From Microbacteriaceae bacterium (GTDB taxonomy: Bacteria > Actinomycetota > Actinomycetes > Actinomycetales > Microbacteriaceae), in NCBI GenBank assembly GCA_012511645.1, contig JAAZFP010000254.1, positions 1 to 10,674 of the forward strand: DNA of 10,674 nucleotides, given 5' to 3'. A program made the position numbers and the translations under genes. Of this stretch, positions 1 through 6,462 are shown piece by piece. The stretch's first letter is position 1. Each line of letters opens with the position of its first letter. The notes under the pieces were generated by a model, which saw only the letters and a list, made by a program, of their open reading frames with translations, was not told where the DNA came from and made no database searches.

Positions 1-578
1 CACATGAGTATCGGCTAAACCCAACACGCTCAACACAACATGATGTTAAAGGCGAAGGTCATGACAAGGTGATCTTCATCGCCGAAACAAGCCACAGCAC
101 ACCGATGGTTGGAATGAAGAGGCTCTTTGAACTTTGGCCCAAGTATGCTTTTACCCTCCAGGAACTAGAGGAGTTCTTAGCCACAGTTGACGTGCAGTTT
201 AGAGGCGCAATTGAAGAAATTGGGGCGGATATCTCTAAGCTCAAGGCGCCTGAGTACGCGCCATACAACGACGCCACTGTACTCGTCGCAAGCAGAATCT
301 CTGAAACTCTCAGTTCTTCCCGACTGTTCGCCGAGCTTTACGGGGAGGCCTATGCGAAGTTCTTAGCGAGGCCGAACGTGTCTAACGCGAAGAGCCTTTT
401 TAAGACCTCTCCCATTGATGGTCTCCTCTCGGCCTACAAACTTTTCTATGTCGGGTGTTCAAGGGCTCGTTCGGAACTCGATGTGATTGTTTCGACCGGA
501 GAGATTGCTGACGTCGAAGCTATGTCTGCGAAGTTTCAATCTCTTGGCTTTGAAGTCCATTTTGCCGACGCAGTATGA
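1..578 (+). CDS. UvrD/Rep-family superfamily 1 DNA helicase, C-terminal part (5' end outside window)
   Basis: The frame is open from the left edge (first full codon at base 3) to TGA at 576-578, giving 191 visible residues. Residues 10-24 (STQHDVKGEGHDKVI) fit helicase motif V of the UvrD/PcrA superfamily, and residues 147-159 (LFYVGCSRARSEL) fit motif VI with its arginine finger. The order and spacing are those of a C-terminal 2A domain, so Walker A and B should lie upstream, outside the window. The GTG at 69 cannot be the true start because motif V lies before it. Such proteins unwind DNA 3'-5' using ATP. This short-insert form resembles the stand-alone UvrD-like helicases found beside OLD-type nucleases as well as housekeeping repair enzymes; the partner gene cannot be seen. 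GC is clearly lower here (about 48% in one 60-base line counted) than in the central genes, which suggests acquired DNA. Family is confident; role is open. Confidence 0.85.
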   Translation, partial: HEYRLNPTRSTQHDVKGEGHDKVIFIAETSHSTPMVGMKRLFELWPKYAFTLQELEEFLATVDVQFRGAIEEIGADISKLKAPEYAPYNDATVLVASRISETLSSSRLFAELYGEAYAKFLARPNVSNAKSLFKTSPIDGLLSAYKLFYVGCSRARSELDVIVSTGEIADVEAMSAKFQSLGFEVHFADAV

Positions 579-715
579 GAGATCTATTATCTGGGATCGT
601 ACTTTTGGGGCCAACCTTTGCGGAGCATAATCAGGAAAAAGCCCTCCACGCCGCGGGCAAGGAAGCCGAGTTGGCCGGTTCACAGTCAGAAATCTATACC
701 TCATTGATCGGCTGA
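575..715 (+). CDS. Possible small ORF (46 aa) overlapping the helicase stop
   Basis: An ATG at 575 overlaps the helicase TGA (ATGA arrangement) and opens a 46-codon frame ending with TGA at 713-715. The product begins MRDLLSGIVLLGPTFAEHNQ. It has a short hydrophobic stretch near the N-terminus, then a polar, alanine- and glutamate-rich half. No family is recognised. The overlap is what translational coupling would produce, and the ORF fills the whole gap up to the convergent neighbour, which stops five bases further on. However, an ORF this short arises easily by chance and no strong ribosome binding site was seen. It could simply be untranslated 3' sequence. Confidence 0.3.
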   Translation: MRDLLSGIVLLGPTFAEHNQEKALHAAGKEAELAGSQSEIYTSLIG

Positions 716-719
716 GCCG

Positions 720-1142
720 TTAACGTGTTCGGATCCTCACCCCATGCTTGCGCAAGTGTAGCGAGACTGTTGTCGGTGAGACTTCATGGCGTTTCCCAAT
801 CGTGGCGAGTGACTGTCCGAGCTCATACGCGTCGATCATCTGCCGAACGACAGCCTCAGTGGGAGAGAACGTCCGCATTGGTATGTTGTTTCGTTTGAGT
901 ACACCACCGATACAGTTCCTACTTCGTCCGAGCCGCCTGGCGATACTGCCGGTCGACTCACCGCGCTGATAGGCCTCAATAATCTCTGCTGCTTCTGGTT
1001 TCCTGACGGCTCGATCTTGACTCTTATGCTCACTTGCTTCATACTCCGGGGCAGGTTGGCCAGAGGCCGGATCTGGAGGTGTCGATACGAGACACTCGCC
1101 CAGGTGCTGGAGTTTGTTTGTGTTGCAGGAGAACAGTCCCAC
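720..1142 (-). CDS. Small protein with two tandem helix-turn-helix units, recombinase-C-terminus-like
   Basis: The product has 140 aa. Two similar units of about 38 residues make up most of it: residues 54-91 (IIEAYQRGESTGSIARRL, ending IPMRT) and 102-139 (MIDAYELGQSLATIGKRH, ending VRIRT). Each has the 'AYxxGxS...I...' pattern of HTH domains at the C-terminus of serine recombinases (Hin/resolvase type) and of some transposase-like regulators. No catalytic resolvase domain precedes them: the first 50 residues are polar, and a TGA sits directly before the GTG start, which closes the frame. It may be a free-standing DNA-binding protein or the remnant of a recombinase. The upstream region contains an 8-bp inverted repeat (1188-1206) that could be an operator. 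It converges on the helicase fragment. The GTG start is the only one available in frame before the first unit, and its ribosome binding site is weak. Precise function unknown. Confidence 0.65.
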   Translation of the reverse strand: MGLFSCNTNKLQHLGECLVSTPPDPASGQPAPEYEASEHKSQDRAVRKPEAAEIIEAYQRGESTGSIARRLGRSRNCIGGVLKRNNIPMRTFSPTEAVVRQMIDAYELGQSLATIGKRHEVSPTTVSLHLRKHGVRIRTR

Positions 1143-1187
1143 TCACGTTGTTCGTTTCTCTGAGTTCGGGACTCGACACAGAATCTG

Positions 1188-1206
1188 ATCAAAGCGATGC
1201 TTTGAT
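1188..1206. terminator. Hairpin in the gap below the aminotransferase gene; terminator or operator
   Basis: This is a perfect 8-bp inverted repeat, ATCAAAGC - GAT - GCTTTGAT, lying 27 bases beyond the minus-strand stop of the aminotransferase and 45 bases before the start of the HTH gene. There is no T-tract on the minus strand, so it is not a classical Rho-independent terminator, although U-less hairpins are proposed to end transcripts in actinobacteria. Its core recurs at 9210-9224. It could equally be a binding site for the neighbouring HTH protein. Confidence 0.4.
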
Positions 1207-1233
1207 TTCTGAAGATTTCGCGCCTCCGTGGAA

Positions 1234-2451
1234 TCAGCTTGGGCGCAGAGCGAGCAGGCGCTCGCGAGCAGTTTCGAGAGTGCGATCGTCTTTCACGAAG
1301 GTGAAACGTACCCAGTTCTTGAGCAACTCTGCGGTGGCTGATCCCTCCCGACAAAAGGCGGAGAGGGGAACGCAGGCAACGCCGATAGCGCCGGGGAGCC
1401 AGCGTGCGAAATCCGCCCCATCTGTGATCTCGGATGAGAGAAACGGGCTTGCGTCAGCACACACAAAATAGGTGCCCTCGGGTCGAACCGTGTGAAACCC
1501 AGCGTCTGTGAGCCACTTGATTAATGAGGCCCTGCGGCGATCAAGCGTCTGTCGGAGGGTTGCGATGTCTTCGGCGCCATCGGTGAGAGCGCGCGCAATC
1601 GCGGGTTGAAACGGCGCTCCACCAGAAAAGGTGAGATATTGCTTCACCGCGAGCACACGTTCGAGCAGGAGAGCTGGGCCCGTGATCCAGCCGATCTTCC
1701 ACCCGGTAAGGGAGAACGTCTTGCCTGCGGACGACACGGTGAGTGTGCGGTCGAACATGCCATCGAGTGTTGCGAAGGGAACATGCGTGGCGCCGTCGTA
1801 GAGCAGGTGCTCGTACACCTCATCGGTGATCACTATCGCGTCGAATCGTTCCGCCTCTTCCGCAATGAGGGTGAGTTCTTCGTGTGAAAGCACGGTACCC
1901 GTCGGATTATGGGGAGTGTTCACGAGGATGACTCGGGTCTTCTCGTTTACCGTCGCCCTGAGCGCATCGCGGTCGAGGCGGAATCCGTCTTCCTGAGGGA
2001 TCAGGGGTACAGTCTTGTGTGTAGCACCAGACATTGCGATTGCCGCCGCATGGGAGTCATAAAACGGCTCGAGGGTGACGACCTCATCACCAGTGCCGGT
2101 GAGCGCGAGAATCGCTGCAGTGAGAGCCTCGGTGGCGCCCGCGGTAACGAGTACCTCAGTGTCGGGGTTGAGTGAGATTCCATAGTGTGTGTGCTGATGA
2201 GCTGAGACTGCTTCGCGTAGCGCGGCGATGCCGCGCAGCGGAGGATACTGATTACTGCCTTGAAGAATCGCTTGCACTGCGATCTCCCGCACCCACAGGG
2301 GCCCCTCTTCGTCGGGAAAGCCCTGACCAAGGTTTGCGGAGTCCGTGGCCACGGCAAGGGCGCTCATCTCAGTGAAAATGGTCGGACTCATCACGCCGTC
2401 TGCTTGGAGCAGGCCGACTGAACGAGCGACCTCGGACCAACGCCCGGGCAT
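1234..2451 (-). CDS. dapC: PLP-dependent class I/II aminotransferase, N-succinyldiaminopimelate aminotransferase type
   Basis: The product has 405 aa and is a fold-type I aminotransferase. Numbered from the ATG at 2451, visible signatures are NLGQGFPDEEGP (40-51), NQYPP (67-71), VTAGATEA (102-109), NTPHNPTG (178-185), ITDEVYEHL (208-216, with Asp210 for the PLP pyridine nitrogen and Tyr213), and SSAGKTFSLTGWKIGW (240-255, with Lys244 as the Schiff-base lysine). RFTF near the C-terminus should hold the carboxylate-binding Arg. From memory, the sequence follows Mycobacterium tuberculosis DapC (Rv0858c) closely, including the N-terminal FxEMSALA. DapC transfers an amino group from glutamate in lysine/diaminopimelate synthesis. 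The same family includes kynurenine and methionine aminotransferases, so the substrate is inferred. The ATG shares its A with the pdxY stop (TGATG), so translation is probably coupled; a TTG one codon earlier is possible but less likely. Confidence 0.88.
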   Translation of the reverse strand: MPGRWSEVARSVGLLQADGVMSPTIFTEMSALAVATDSANLGQGFPDEEGPLWVREIAVQAILQGSNQYPPLRGIAALREAVSAHQHTHYGISLNPDTEVLVTAGATEALTAAILALTGTGDEVVTLEPFYDSHAAAIAMSGATHKTVPLIPQEDGFRLDRDALRATVNEKTRVILVNTPHNPTGTVLSHEELTLIAEEAERFDAIVITDEVYEHLLYDGATHVPFATLDGMFDRTLTVSSAGKTFSLTGWKIGWITGPALLLERVLAVKQYLTFSGGAPFQPAIARALTDGAEDIATLRQTLDRRRASLIKWLTDAGFHTVRPEGTYFVCADASPFLSSEITDGADFARWLPGAIGVACVPLSAFCREGSATAELLKNWVRFTFVKDDRTLETARERLLALRPS

Positions 2452-3302
2452 CAACGTACCCGTTGTGCGTCGAATGAATACTTTGGCGTGACGTATGCCT
2501 CTTGCGACTCAATGAGCTGCAATTCACGCTGCCCGGAATTGAGAGTGTTCTCGAGGAGTTCAAACACGCTTGAAGCGGTTCTTGCGAGTGCGAACTCAGG
2601 GTCACTGCTTGAACGCAGATGTGCCCCAAAGAGGGCGGCGGTGACATCGCCCGATCCGTTCGCCTTGAAAGGAAGGTGTGGTGTCTGCACGATCCAGGCG
2701 CCATCGTTGGTCACCGCCAGCATCTCAATGGTGCCTTCTGGTCGGTCTGGGCGAAGCACGCTCGTCACGAGCACGCTCGACGGGCCTATGTCGCGCACCT
2801 GATCAACTGATTGCAGGGTCTCCTCGAGTGAGTGCGGGTCGGTGCCAGTGATGAACCCCAACTCGAACTGGTTCGGAGTGATGAGGTCAGCCTGCGGAAC
2901 GACTCGGTCACGAATGAGGGACTGTACCTCGGGTGCGACAAAACAGCCCGAGGTTGCGCTGCCCAGTACCGGGTCGCACGCATAGATTGCGCCGGGATTG
3001 CGCTGCTTCACGAGTGCGACGGCATCAAGAATTGCGTCGCCGATGTCGTCGCCACCCTGATAGCCACTCAGCACGAGCTCAACGTCGTTGAGACCACCAC
3101 GGGCGTCAATTCCGACAATAATCGAGCGGACATTCTCGCCCGTGAGCATCGGACCGCCCCAGTCCCCGTAGCCAGTGTGATTTGAGAATACAACCGTATA
3201 CACCGGCATGACCTCGTGACCGAGGCGCTGCAGTGGGAAGACCGCGGCCGAGTTGCCAACGTGGCCGTAGGAAACTGAGCTTTGAATCGAGAGAATTCGC
3301 AT
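2451..3302 (-). CDS. pdxY: Pyridoxal kinase (PdxY/PdxK type)
   Basis: The product has 283 aa, the usual length for this ribokinase-fold family. It phosphorylates pyridoxal (and possibly pyridoxine or pyridoxamine) with ATP in the cytoplasmic B6 salvage pathway. Visible features are the N-terminal ILSIQSSVSYGHVGNSAA (3-20), VVFSNHTGYGDWGG (37-50), the ATP/metal region CDPVLGS (109-115), TPNQFELGFITG (142-153), and NGSGD (215-219), whose Asp219 is the catalytic base in the GxGD anion hole. The ATG at 3302 has a good Shine-Dalgarno (GTGAGAGG on the minus strand, 3311-3318) eight bases upstream. Its stop overlaps the aminotransferase start by one base, so the kinase supplies the cofactor that the next enzyme in the operon needs. 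Assignment is strong. Confidence 0.93.
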   Translation of the reverse strand: MRILSIQSSVSYGHVGNSAAVFPLQRLGHEVMPVYTVVFSNHTGYGDWGGPMLTGENVRSIIVGIDARGGLNDVELVLSGYQGGDDIGDAILDAVALVKQRNPGAIYACDPVLGSATSGCFVAPEVQSLIRDRVVPQADLITPNQFELGFITGTDPHSLEETLQSVDQVRDIGPSSVLVTSVLRPDRPEGTIEMLAVTNDGAWIVQTPHLPFKANGSGDVTAALFGAHLRSSSDPEFALARTASSVFELLENTLNSGQRELQLIESQEAYVTPKYSFDAQRVR

Positions 3303-3516
3303 ACATCGATCCTCTCACTTTGTGCGGTCGTTGAACCACAAGCGTGCATCCGCGTCTTCGATGCGGTCCATCTGACCTCGTGAAAACTCAGTGCACATCG
3401 AGAGATCTTCGAGGGGGACTCACATGGGGCGCCTCTGTTTCAGTTACTCGTCAGTCACGGTAGTCTGTGACCGAGGCATCGGTTTGTTGTCTGGAAATGG
3501 TGTGGAGGGAAGCGCG
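3303..3516. promoter_or_regulatory. Divergent intergenic region with a candidate -10 inside an inverted repeat
   Basis: The gap separates pdxY (-) and the enoyl-CoA hydratase gene (+), so it must hold promoters for both. On the plus strand, TAGTCT at 3461-3466 fits an actinobacterial -10 box. It sits between GTCAC (3454-3458) and GTGAC (3467-3471), as expected for a small repressor operator, although a 5-bp repeat can be chance. The matching -35 is poor (TTTCAG at 3438-3443, spacer 17). No clear minus-strand promoter was found. An in-frame upstream ATG at 3391 is not thought to be used. Confidence 0.3.
3504..3510 (+). promoter_or_regulatory. Ribosome binding site fixing the enoyl-CoA hydratase start
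   Basis: GGAGGGA lies six bases before the ATG at 3517. This strong site selects that ATG over the in-frame ATG at 3391, which would add 42 residues with no similarity to the crotonase fold. Confidence 0.8.
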
Positions 3517-4275
3517 ATGAGCGAGATTGTTCTCAGCGAAGTTGCTGATGGAATCGCCCGGATTACGCTCAATAACCCTGGGCGACTCAATGCGTTTGGC
3601 GCAGAGATGGCTGAGGCATGGGAGCGAGTCACCACAGAGATTATCGAGCGGGATGACGTTCGAGTCATCCTGTTAACTGGGGAGGGCCGTGCATTTTGCG
3701 CCGGTGGTGACGTACAGTCAATGGCCGAGGGCGGCTTTAGCGGCGAGAACGTGACCGATCTGGCACGAGTGATTAATCGTGGACAACTGGCGCTCATCGA
3801 GTCACATGTTCCTGTGGTTGCCGCCGCGCACGGCACCACCGCAGGGGGAGGCCTCGGTATTCTGCTCAACAGCGACTACGCCATCATCGGTGAGAGTTCA
3901 AAAATAGGCAGCCTCTACGCAAAAATTGGTCTCACTCCCGATTTAACGGTTTCTGCGCTGCTCGCCCGCGCGGTCGGTGAGCGCCGTGCACTGCAACTCG
4001 TGTTGCAGGATCGAATGCTGACTGCGGCAGAGGCACTCGACTGGGGGCTTGTCGCTGAGGTCGTGCCAGATGACCAGGTGTTGGTGAGGGCAGAAGAATT
4101 CGCACGTTTCCTCGCGGACAATGCGGCGTGGGCTCGGGGCCAGGCGAAGCGCATCGTTCGGGCTGGGGTTGGTCGTTCGCTCATTGAATCGCTTGAGGAT
4201 GAAGCCGTCACCATCGGCACTGCACTCGGCACCGACGAAGCTCGTGCAAGAATTGCCGCGTTTGCCAAGAAATAG
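3517..4275 (+). CDS. Enoyl-CoA hydratase/isomerase (crotonase superfamily) protein
   Basis: The product has 252 aa, normal for a single-domain crotonase. The two oxyanion-hole segments are clear: GRAFCAGGDV (57-66) and AAHGTTAGGGLGILL (103-117). They bind the CoA thioester carbonyl with backbone NH groups. The two glutamates that hydrate enoyl-CoA in classical crotonase (144 and 164 of the rat enzyme) are both absent: the first position is Gly114 and the second region reads YAKIGLTPD, with Asp142. That pattern is closer to PaaG-like 1,2-epoxyphenylacetyl-CoA isomerases and other enoyl-CoA isomerases than to hydratases. The real substrate cannot be told from sequence, and no phenylacetate or beta-oxidation genes are nearby. 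gluQ follows 49 bases downstream on the same strand, probably cotranscribed. Superfamily is confident; reaction is uncertain. Confidence 0.88.
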   Translation: MSEIVLSEVADGIARITLNNPGRLNAFGAEMAEAWERVTTEIIERDDVRVILLTGEGRAFCAGGDVQSMAEGGFSGENVTDLARVINRGQLALIESHVPVVAAAHGTTAGGGLGILLNSDYAIIGESSKIGSLYAKIGLTPDLTVSALLARAVGERRALQLVLQDRMLTAAEALDWGLVAEVVPDDQVLVRAEEFARFLADNAAWARGQAKRIVRAGVGRSLIESLEDEAVTIGTALGTDEARARIAAFAKK

Positions 4276-4324
4276 GGGAGCGAGAGCCTCGACCGCATAC
4301 GGCAGATGCAAGACGTGTTGAGAG

Positions 4325-5266
4325 ATGACCCCCGAACCAGAACTTCGAGGAGCCGGACGATACGCACCGAGCCCTTCGGGTGATTTGCACCTGGGAAATC
4401 TGCGCACTGCACTGTTGGCGTGGCTTTTTGCACGATCCACTGGGCGCCAGTTCTTCATGCGGATCGAGGACATTGATCGCGATCGCGACGCAGGGGCAGC
4501 ATCCCGACAACTCCGTGATCTCAGTGCAATCGGGCTTGACTGGGATGGTGAACCAGTTCTGCAAACATCGCGCACCACAGACCATGAGGGCGCGATTACA
4601 CTCCTGTCACAACGCGGGCAGGTCTATGAGTGCACTTGCACGAGGCGAGAGATTCATGAGGCAGTGCGCGCGCCACATACTCCGCCCGGCGTCTATCCTG
4701 GTACCTGCCGTGACCTGAGTGAGTCCGAGCGAGCTGCTGCTCGTGCAAGGATCGCACCTCGCCTGCCGTCGTTGCGGCTGAAGGTTCCAGAAGCCATGCT
4801 CGTGCCATCTGCAGTGCAGTTCGACGATGTGATGCTCGGGCGAGTGTCGGGTGTGGTTGACGACTTCGTGCTTCAGCGGGGTGACGGAACCGTTGCCTAC
4901 AACCTCGCTGTGGTCGTCGATGATGCTCATATGGGGGTCGACCAGGTGGTTCGTGGCGATGACCTTGCCCCGCTTACCGCTCGTCAACTCGTCTTGATGA
5001 ACCTTCTTGGCTATCGGCACCCGGAATATGCGCATGTGCCGCTGGTGCTCGGTCCAACTGGGGCTCGGTTGGCGAAGCGAGACGGTGCGGTCACTCTTGA
5101 CGATCTTGCCGCAGAGGGCGTGACGGCACCGCAGGTTCGATCAGTGCTTGCGCAGTCACTCTCCCTGGCAGCCCCGGGAGAGTGTGTCACAATGACGATG
5201 ATGCTCGACCGGTTTGAGCCGCGGCACTTGCCGCGCACCGCGTGGGCGTGGCCCGGAACGGTGTGA
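4325..5266 (+). CDS. gluQ: Glutamyl-Q tRNA(Asp) synthetase
   Basis: The product has 313 aa: a class I glutamyl-tRNA synthetase catalytic core without the anticodon-binding domain, which defines GluQ (YadB). It activates glutamate and attaches it to the queuosine at the wobble position of tRNA-Asp rather than to a tRNA 3' end. HLGN (22-25, the HIGH motif) follows RYAPSPSGD. RIEDIDRDR (46-54) is the glutamate-binding region. Cys103, Cys105, Tyr124 and Cys128 fit the family's zinc site. RLAKRDG (248-254) replaces KMSKS. The ATG at 4325 is the only sensible start before the HIGH region; its ribosome site is poor (GAGAG almost adjoining), suggesting readthrough or coupling from the upstream gene. 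Its presence implies that the organism makes or salvages queuosine. It converges with the GerW-like gene, leaving 21 bases between stops and no obvious terminator. Confidence 0.93.
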   Translation: MTPEPELRGAGRYAPSPSGDLHLGNLRTALLAWLFARSTGRQFFMRIEDIDRDRDAGAASRQLRDLSAIGLDWDGEPVLQTSRTTDHEGAITLLSQRGQVYECTCTRREIHEAVRAPHTPPGVYPGTCRDLSESERAAARARIAPRLPSLRLKVPEAMLVPSAVQFDDVMLGRVSGVVDDFVLQRGDGTVAYNLAVVVDDAHMGVDQVVRGDDLAPLTARQLVLMNLLGYRHPEYAHVPLVLGPTGARLAKRDGAVTLDDLAAEGVTAPQVRSVLAQSLSLAAPGECVTMTMMLDRFEPRHLPRTAWAWPGTV

Positions 5267-5287
5267 GCTCAGTGCCGTGACTGTGGT

Positions 5288-5614
5288 TTAGCGCTTCAGT
5301 GCGCGGATCACTCGAGCAATTGCTCGGCCTGCAACACACACGAATGGAACTCCAACTACCAGCAGCGCAATGAGATTGGGCTCAAAGCGTGTGTAGCCGT
5401 CGCGGGTAACGTATGCGCCAATCGGCAGCGCGCAGCCCCCGCCGCCGCCGCCCTGAGGCTCACCCTCAGCTGACCCGTCACTGGCCCCAAAGCCGTAGCT
5501 TGAGACTGCGACCGGCACGATGGTCGTGCCATCGAGTTCGACAGGCTCGCCGTATGCGGCGCCCACTCCGGTGCTGGAAACGGTGTCTGCGATCTGCTTT
5601 GTGATGCTTGCCAT
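5288..5614 (-). CDS. GerW/YtfJ-family small protein with a C-terminal membrane segment
   Basis: The product has 108 aa. It matches the Spore_YtfJ/GerW family: an N-terminal helix (MASITKQIADTVSSTG), GEPVELDGTTIVPVAVSSYGFG (23-44), a glycine-rich stretch (GEPQGGGGGG, about 51-60), then the short beta segment around PIGAYVTRDGYTRF. A hydrophobic segment (IALLVVGVPFVCVAGRAI) near the C-terminus probably spans the membrane and is followed by basic residues. In Bacillus, GerW/YtfJ is linked to spores, but relatives are common in non-sporulating actinobacteria, where the role is unknown. It starts four bases after the SGNH hydrolase stop, so the two are probably one operon. On the minus strand, TAGACT lies just before the ATG and could be an internal -10 giving a near-leaderless transcript. 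The family call is good; function unknown. Confidence 0.78.
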   Translation of the reverse strand: MASITKQIADTVSSTGVGAAYGEPVELDGTTIVPVAVSSYGFGASDGSAEGEPQGGGGGGCALPIGAYVTRDGYTRFEPNLIALLVVGVPFVCVAGRAIARVIRALKR

Positions 5615-5618
5615 GGCT

Positions 5619-6410
5619 CTAGTCTATGGTGCGCGGGTGTGCTGGCTCTGGCCGTTTCGCGACGACGTCATCACCAGACGACACATGCTTGATCCTGCGA
5701 ATCACCCACGGAACCAAATGCTCCTTGGCCCACACCACATCATCCTTTCGAGCAGTACGCCAATTTCGAGGAGGCAGGGGAGGGGGATCAAGCGGCTCGA
5801 GAGTGTGTGGAATGTTTAACGTGTCGAGCACAACCCCAGCAATGGTGTGGTGACCGAGCGCATTGAGGTGCAACCTGTCGTCAGCCCAATAGCGAGGATC
5901 TTGGAGCTCTTCGATGGCCCACTGATCGGCCACAATGCAGTCATGACGTTGCGCAACCTTGCGCACGTTCTCGTTATAGATCGCAACCTTGCCTCGCATC
6001 GAACGAAACACGGGTTGAAATGCGACGTCTACTCCGGTGAACACGATGACTGTGGCGCCTGACTCGCGAAGTTTGCGCAGCAGATATTCCAGTTGCAATG
6101 CAACTGCGTCTGGATCGGCACCCGGACGAATCACATCGTTTCCGCCCGCACACACGCTGACCAAGTCAGGGCGAAGATCGAGTGCAGGCCCGAGCTGTTC
6201 CTCGGTGATCTGTCGAATGAGCTTGCCGCGAATCGCTAAGTTGGCGTAAGAAAATCCCTCGTCAACGTCTGCGAGTACATCGGCAAAGCGGTCGGCCCAA
6301 CCGCGGAGACCGCCGGGGCTTTCAGGTTCGGGGTCGCCAACCCCCTCGGTAAACGAATCTCCGATTGCGACAAACCTCGACCACGGCAATTGTTTGAGAT
6401 CTTCTGACAC
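5619..6410 (-). CDS. SGNH/GDSL-family hydrolase
   Basis: The product has 263 aa and all four SGNH blocks are visible: AIGDSFTEG (15-23) with nucleophile Ser19; ANLAIRG (56-62) with oxyanion Gly62; CAGGND (87-92) with oxyanion Asn91; and DRLH (178-181) with the catalytic Asp178/His181 pair. No signal peptide is present, so the enzyme should be cytoplasmic. It is a lipase/esterase-like enzyme of unknown substrate, similar in form to other actinobacterial SGNH hydrolases. A proline-rich linker (PLDPPPLPPRNW, about 211-222) leads to a basic tail after the catalytic domain. GTG at 6410 is chosen because AGGGGA lies five bases upstream (6415-6420) and the frame fits; an ATG at 6414 is out of frame. 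It is upstream of, and nearly abuts, the GerW-like gene, and is divergent from the DEAD/DEAH helicase 52 bases away. Confidence 0.9.
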   Translation of the reverse strand: MSEDLKQLPWSRFVAIGDSFTEGVGDPEPESPGGLRGWADRFADVLADVDEGFSYANLAIRGKLIRQITEEQLGPALDLRPDLVSVCAGGNDVIRPGADPDAVALQLEYLLRKLRESGATVIVFTGVDVAFQPVFRSMRGKVAIYNENVRKVAQRHDCIVADQWAIEELQDPRYWADDRLHLNALGHHTIAGVVLDTLNIPHTLEPLDPPPLPPRNWRTARKDDVVWAKEHLVPWVIRRIKHVSSGDDVVAKRPEPAHPRTID

Positions 6411-6427
6411 GACATCCCCTCAGCACG

Positions 6428-6454
6428 ATGACACTCAGCGTCACCGACTAGTCT
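6428..6454 (+). promoter_or_regulatory. Candidate promoter of the DEAD/DEAH helicase gene, near-leaderless
   Basis: ATGACA (6428-6433, five of six matches to TTGACA) and TAGTCT (6449-6454) are separated by 15 bases, shorter than the optimum. The predicted transcription start, around 6461, is two bases before the GTG at 6463, and no Shine-Dalgarno is present, so the mRNA would be almost leaderless. The -10 is part of the palindrome GACTAGTC (6446-6453), and the opposite strand offers TAGACT, so the site could fire both ways into the divergent SGNH gene. Confidence 0.45.
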
Positions 6455-6462
6455 AGAGCGTC

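Noticed and set aside
69..578. GTG at 69 as the start of a complete 169-residue gene
   Set aside because: The same frame is open to the left edge and encodes helicase motif V before base 69, so the gene is partial.
3391..3516. N-terminal extension of the enoyl-CoA hydratase gene from the ATG at 3391
   Set aside because: The extension has no crotonase character, and a strong Shine-Dalgarno precedes the ATG at 3517.
3943..4578. Long minus-strand open frame across the enoyl-CoA hydratase and gluQ genes
   Set aside because: It is antisense to two clearly conserved proteins, and its product is rich in Ser, Arg and Pro without motifs.
5441..5456. GGC/CCG-type tandem run as a microsatellite
   Set aside because: It encodes the poly-glycine stretch typical of the GerW family; the run is short and in frame.
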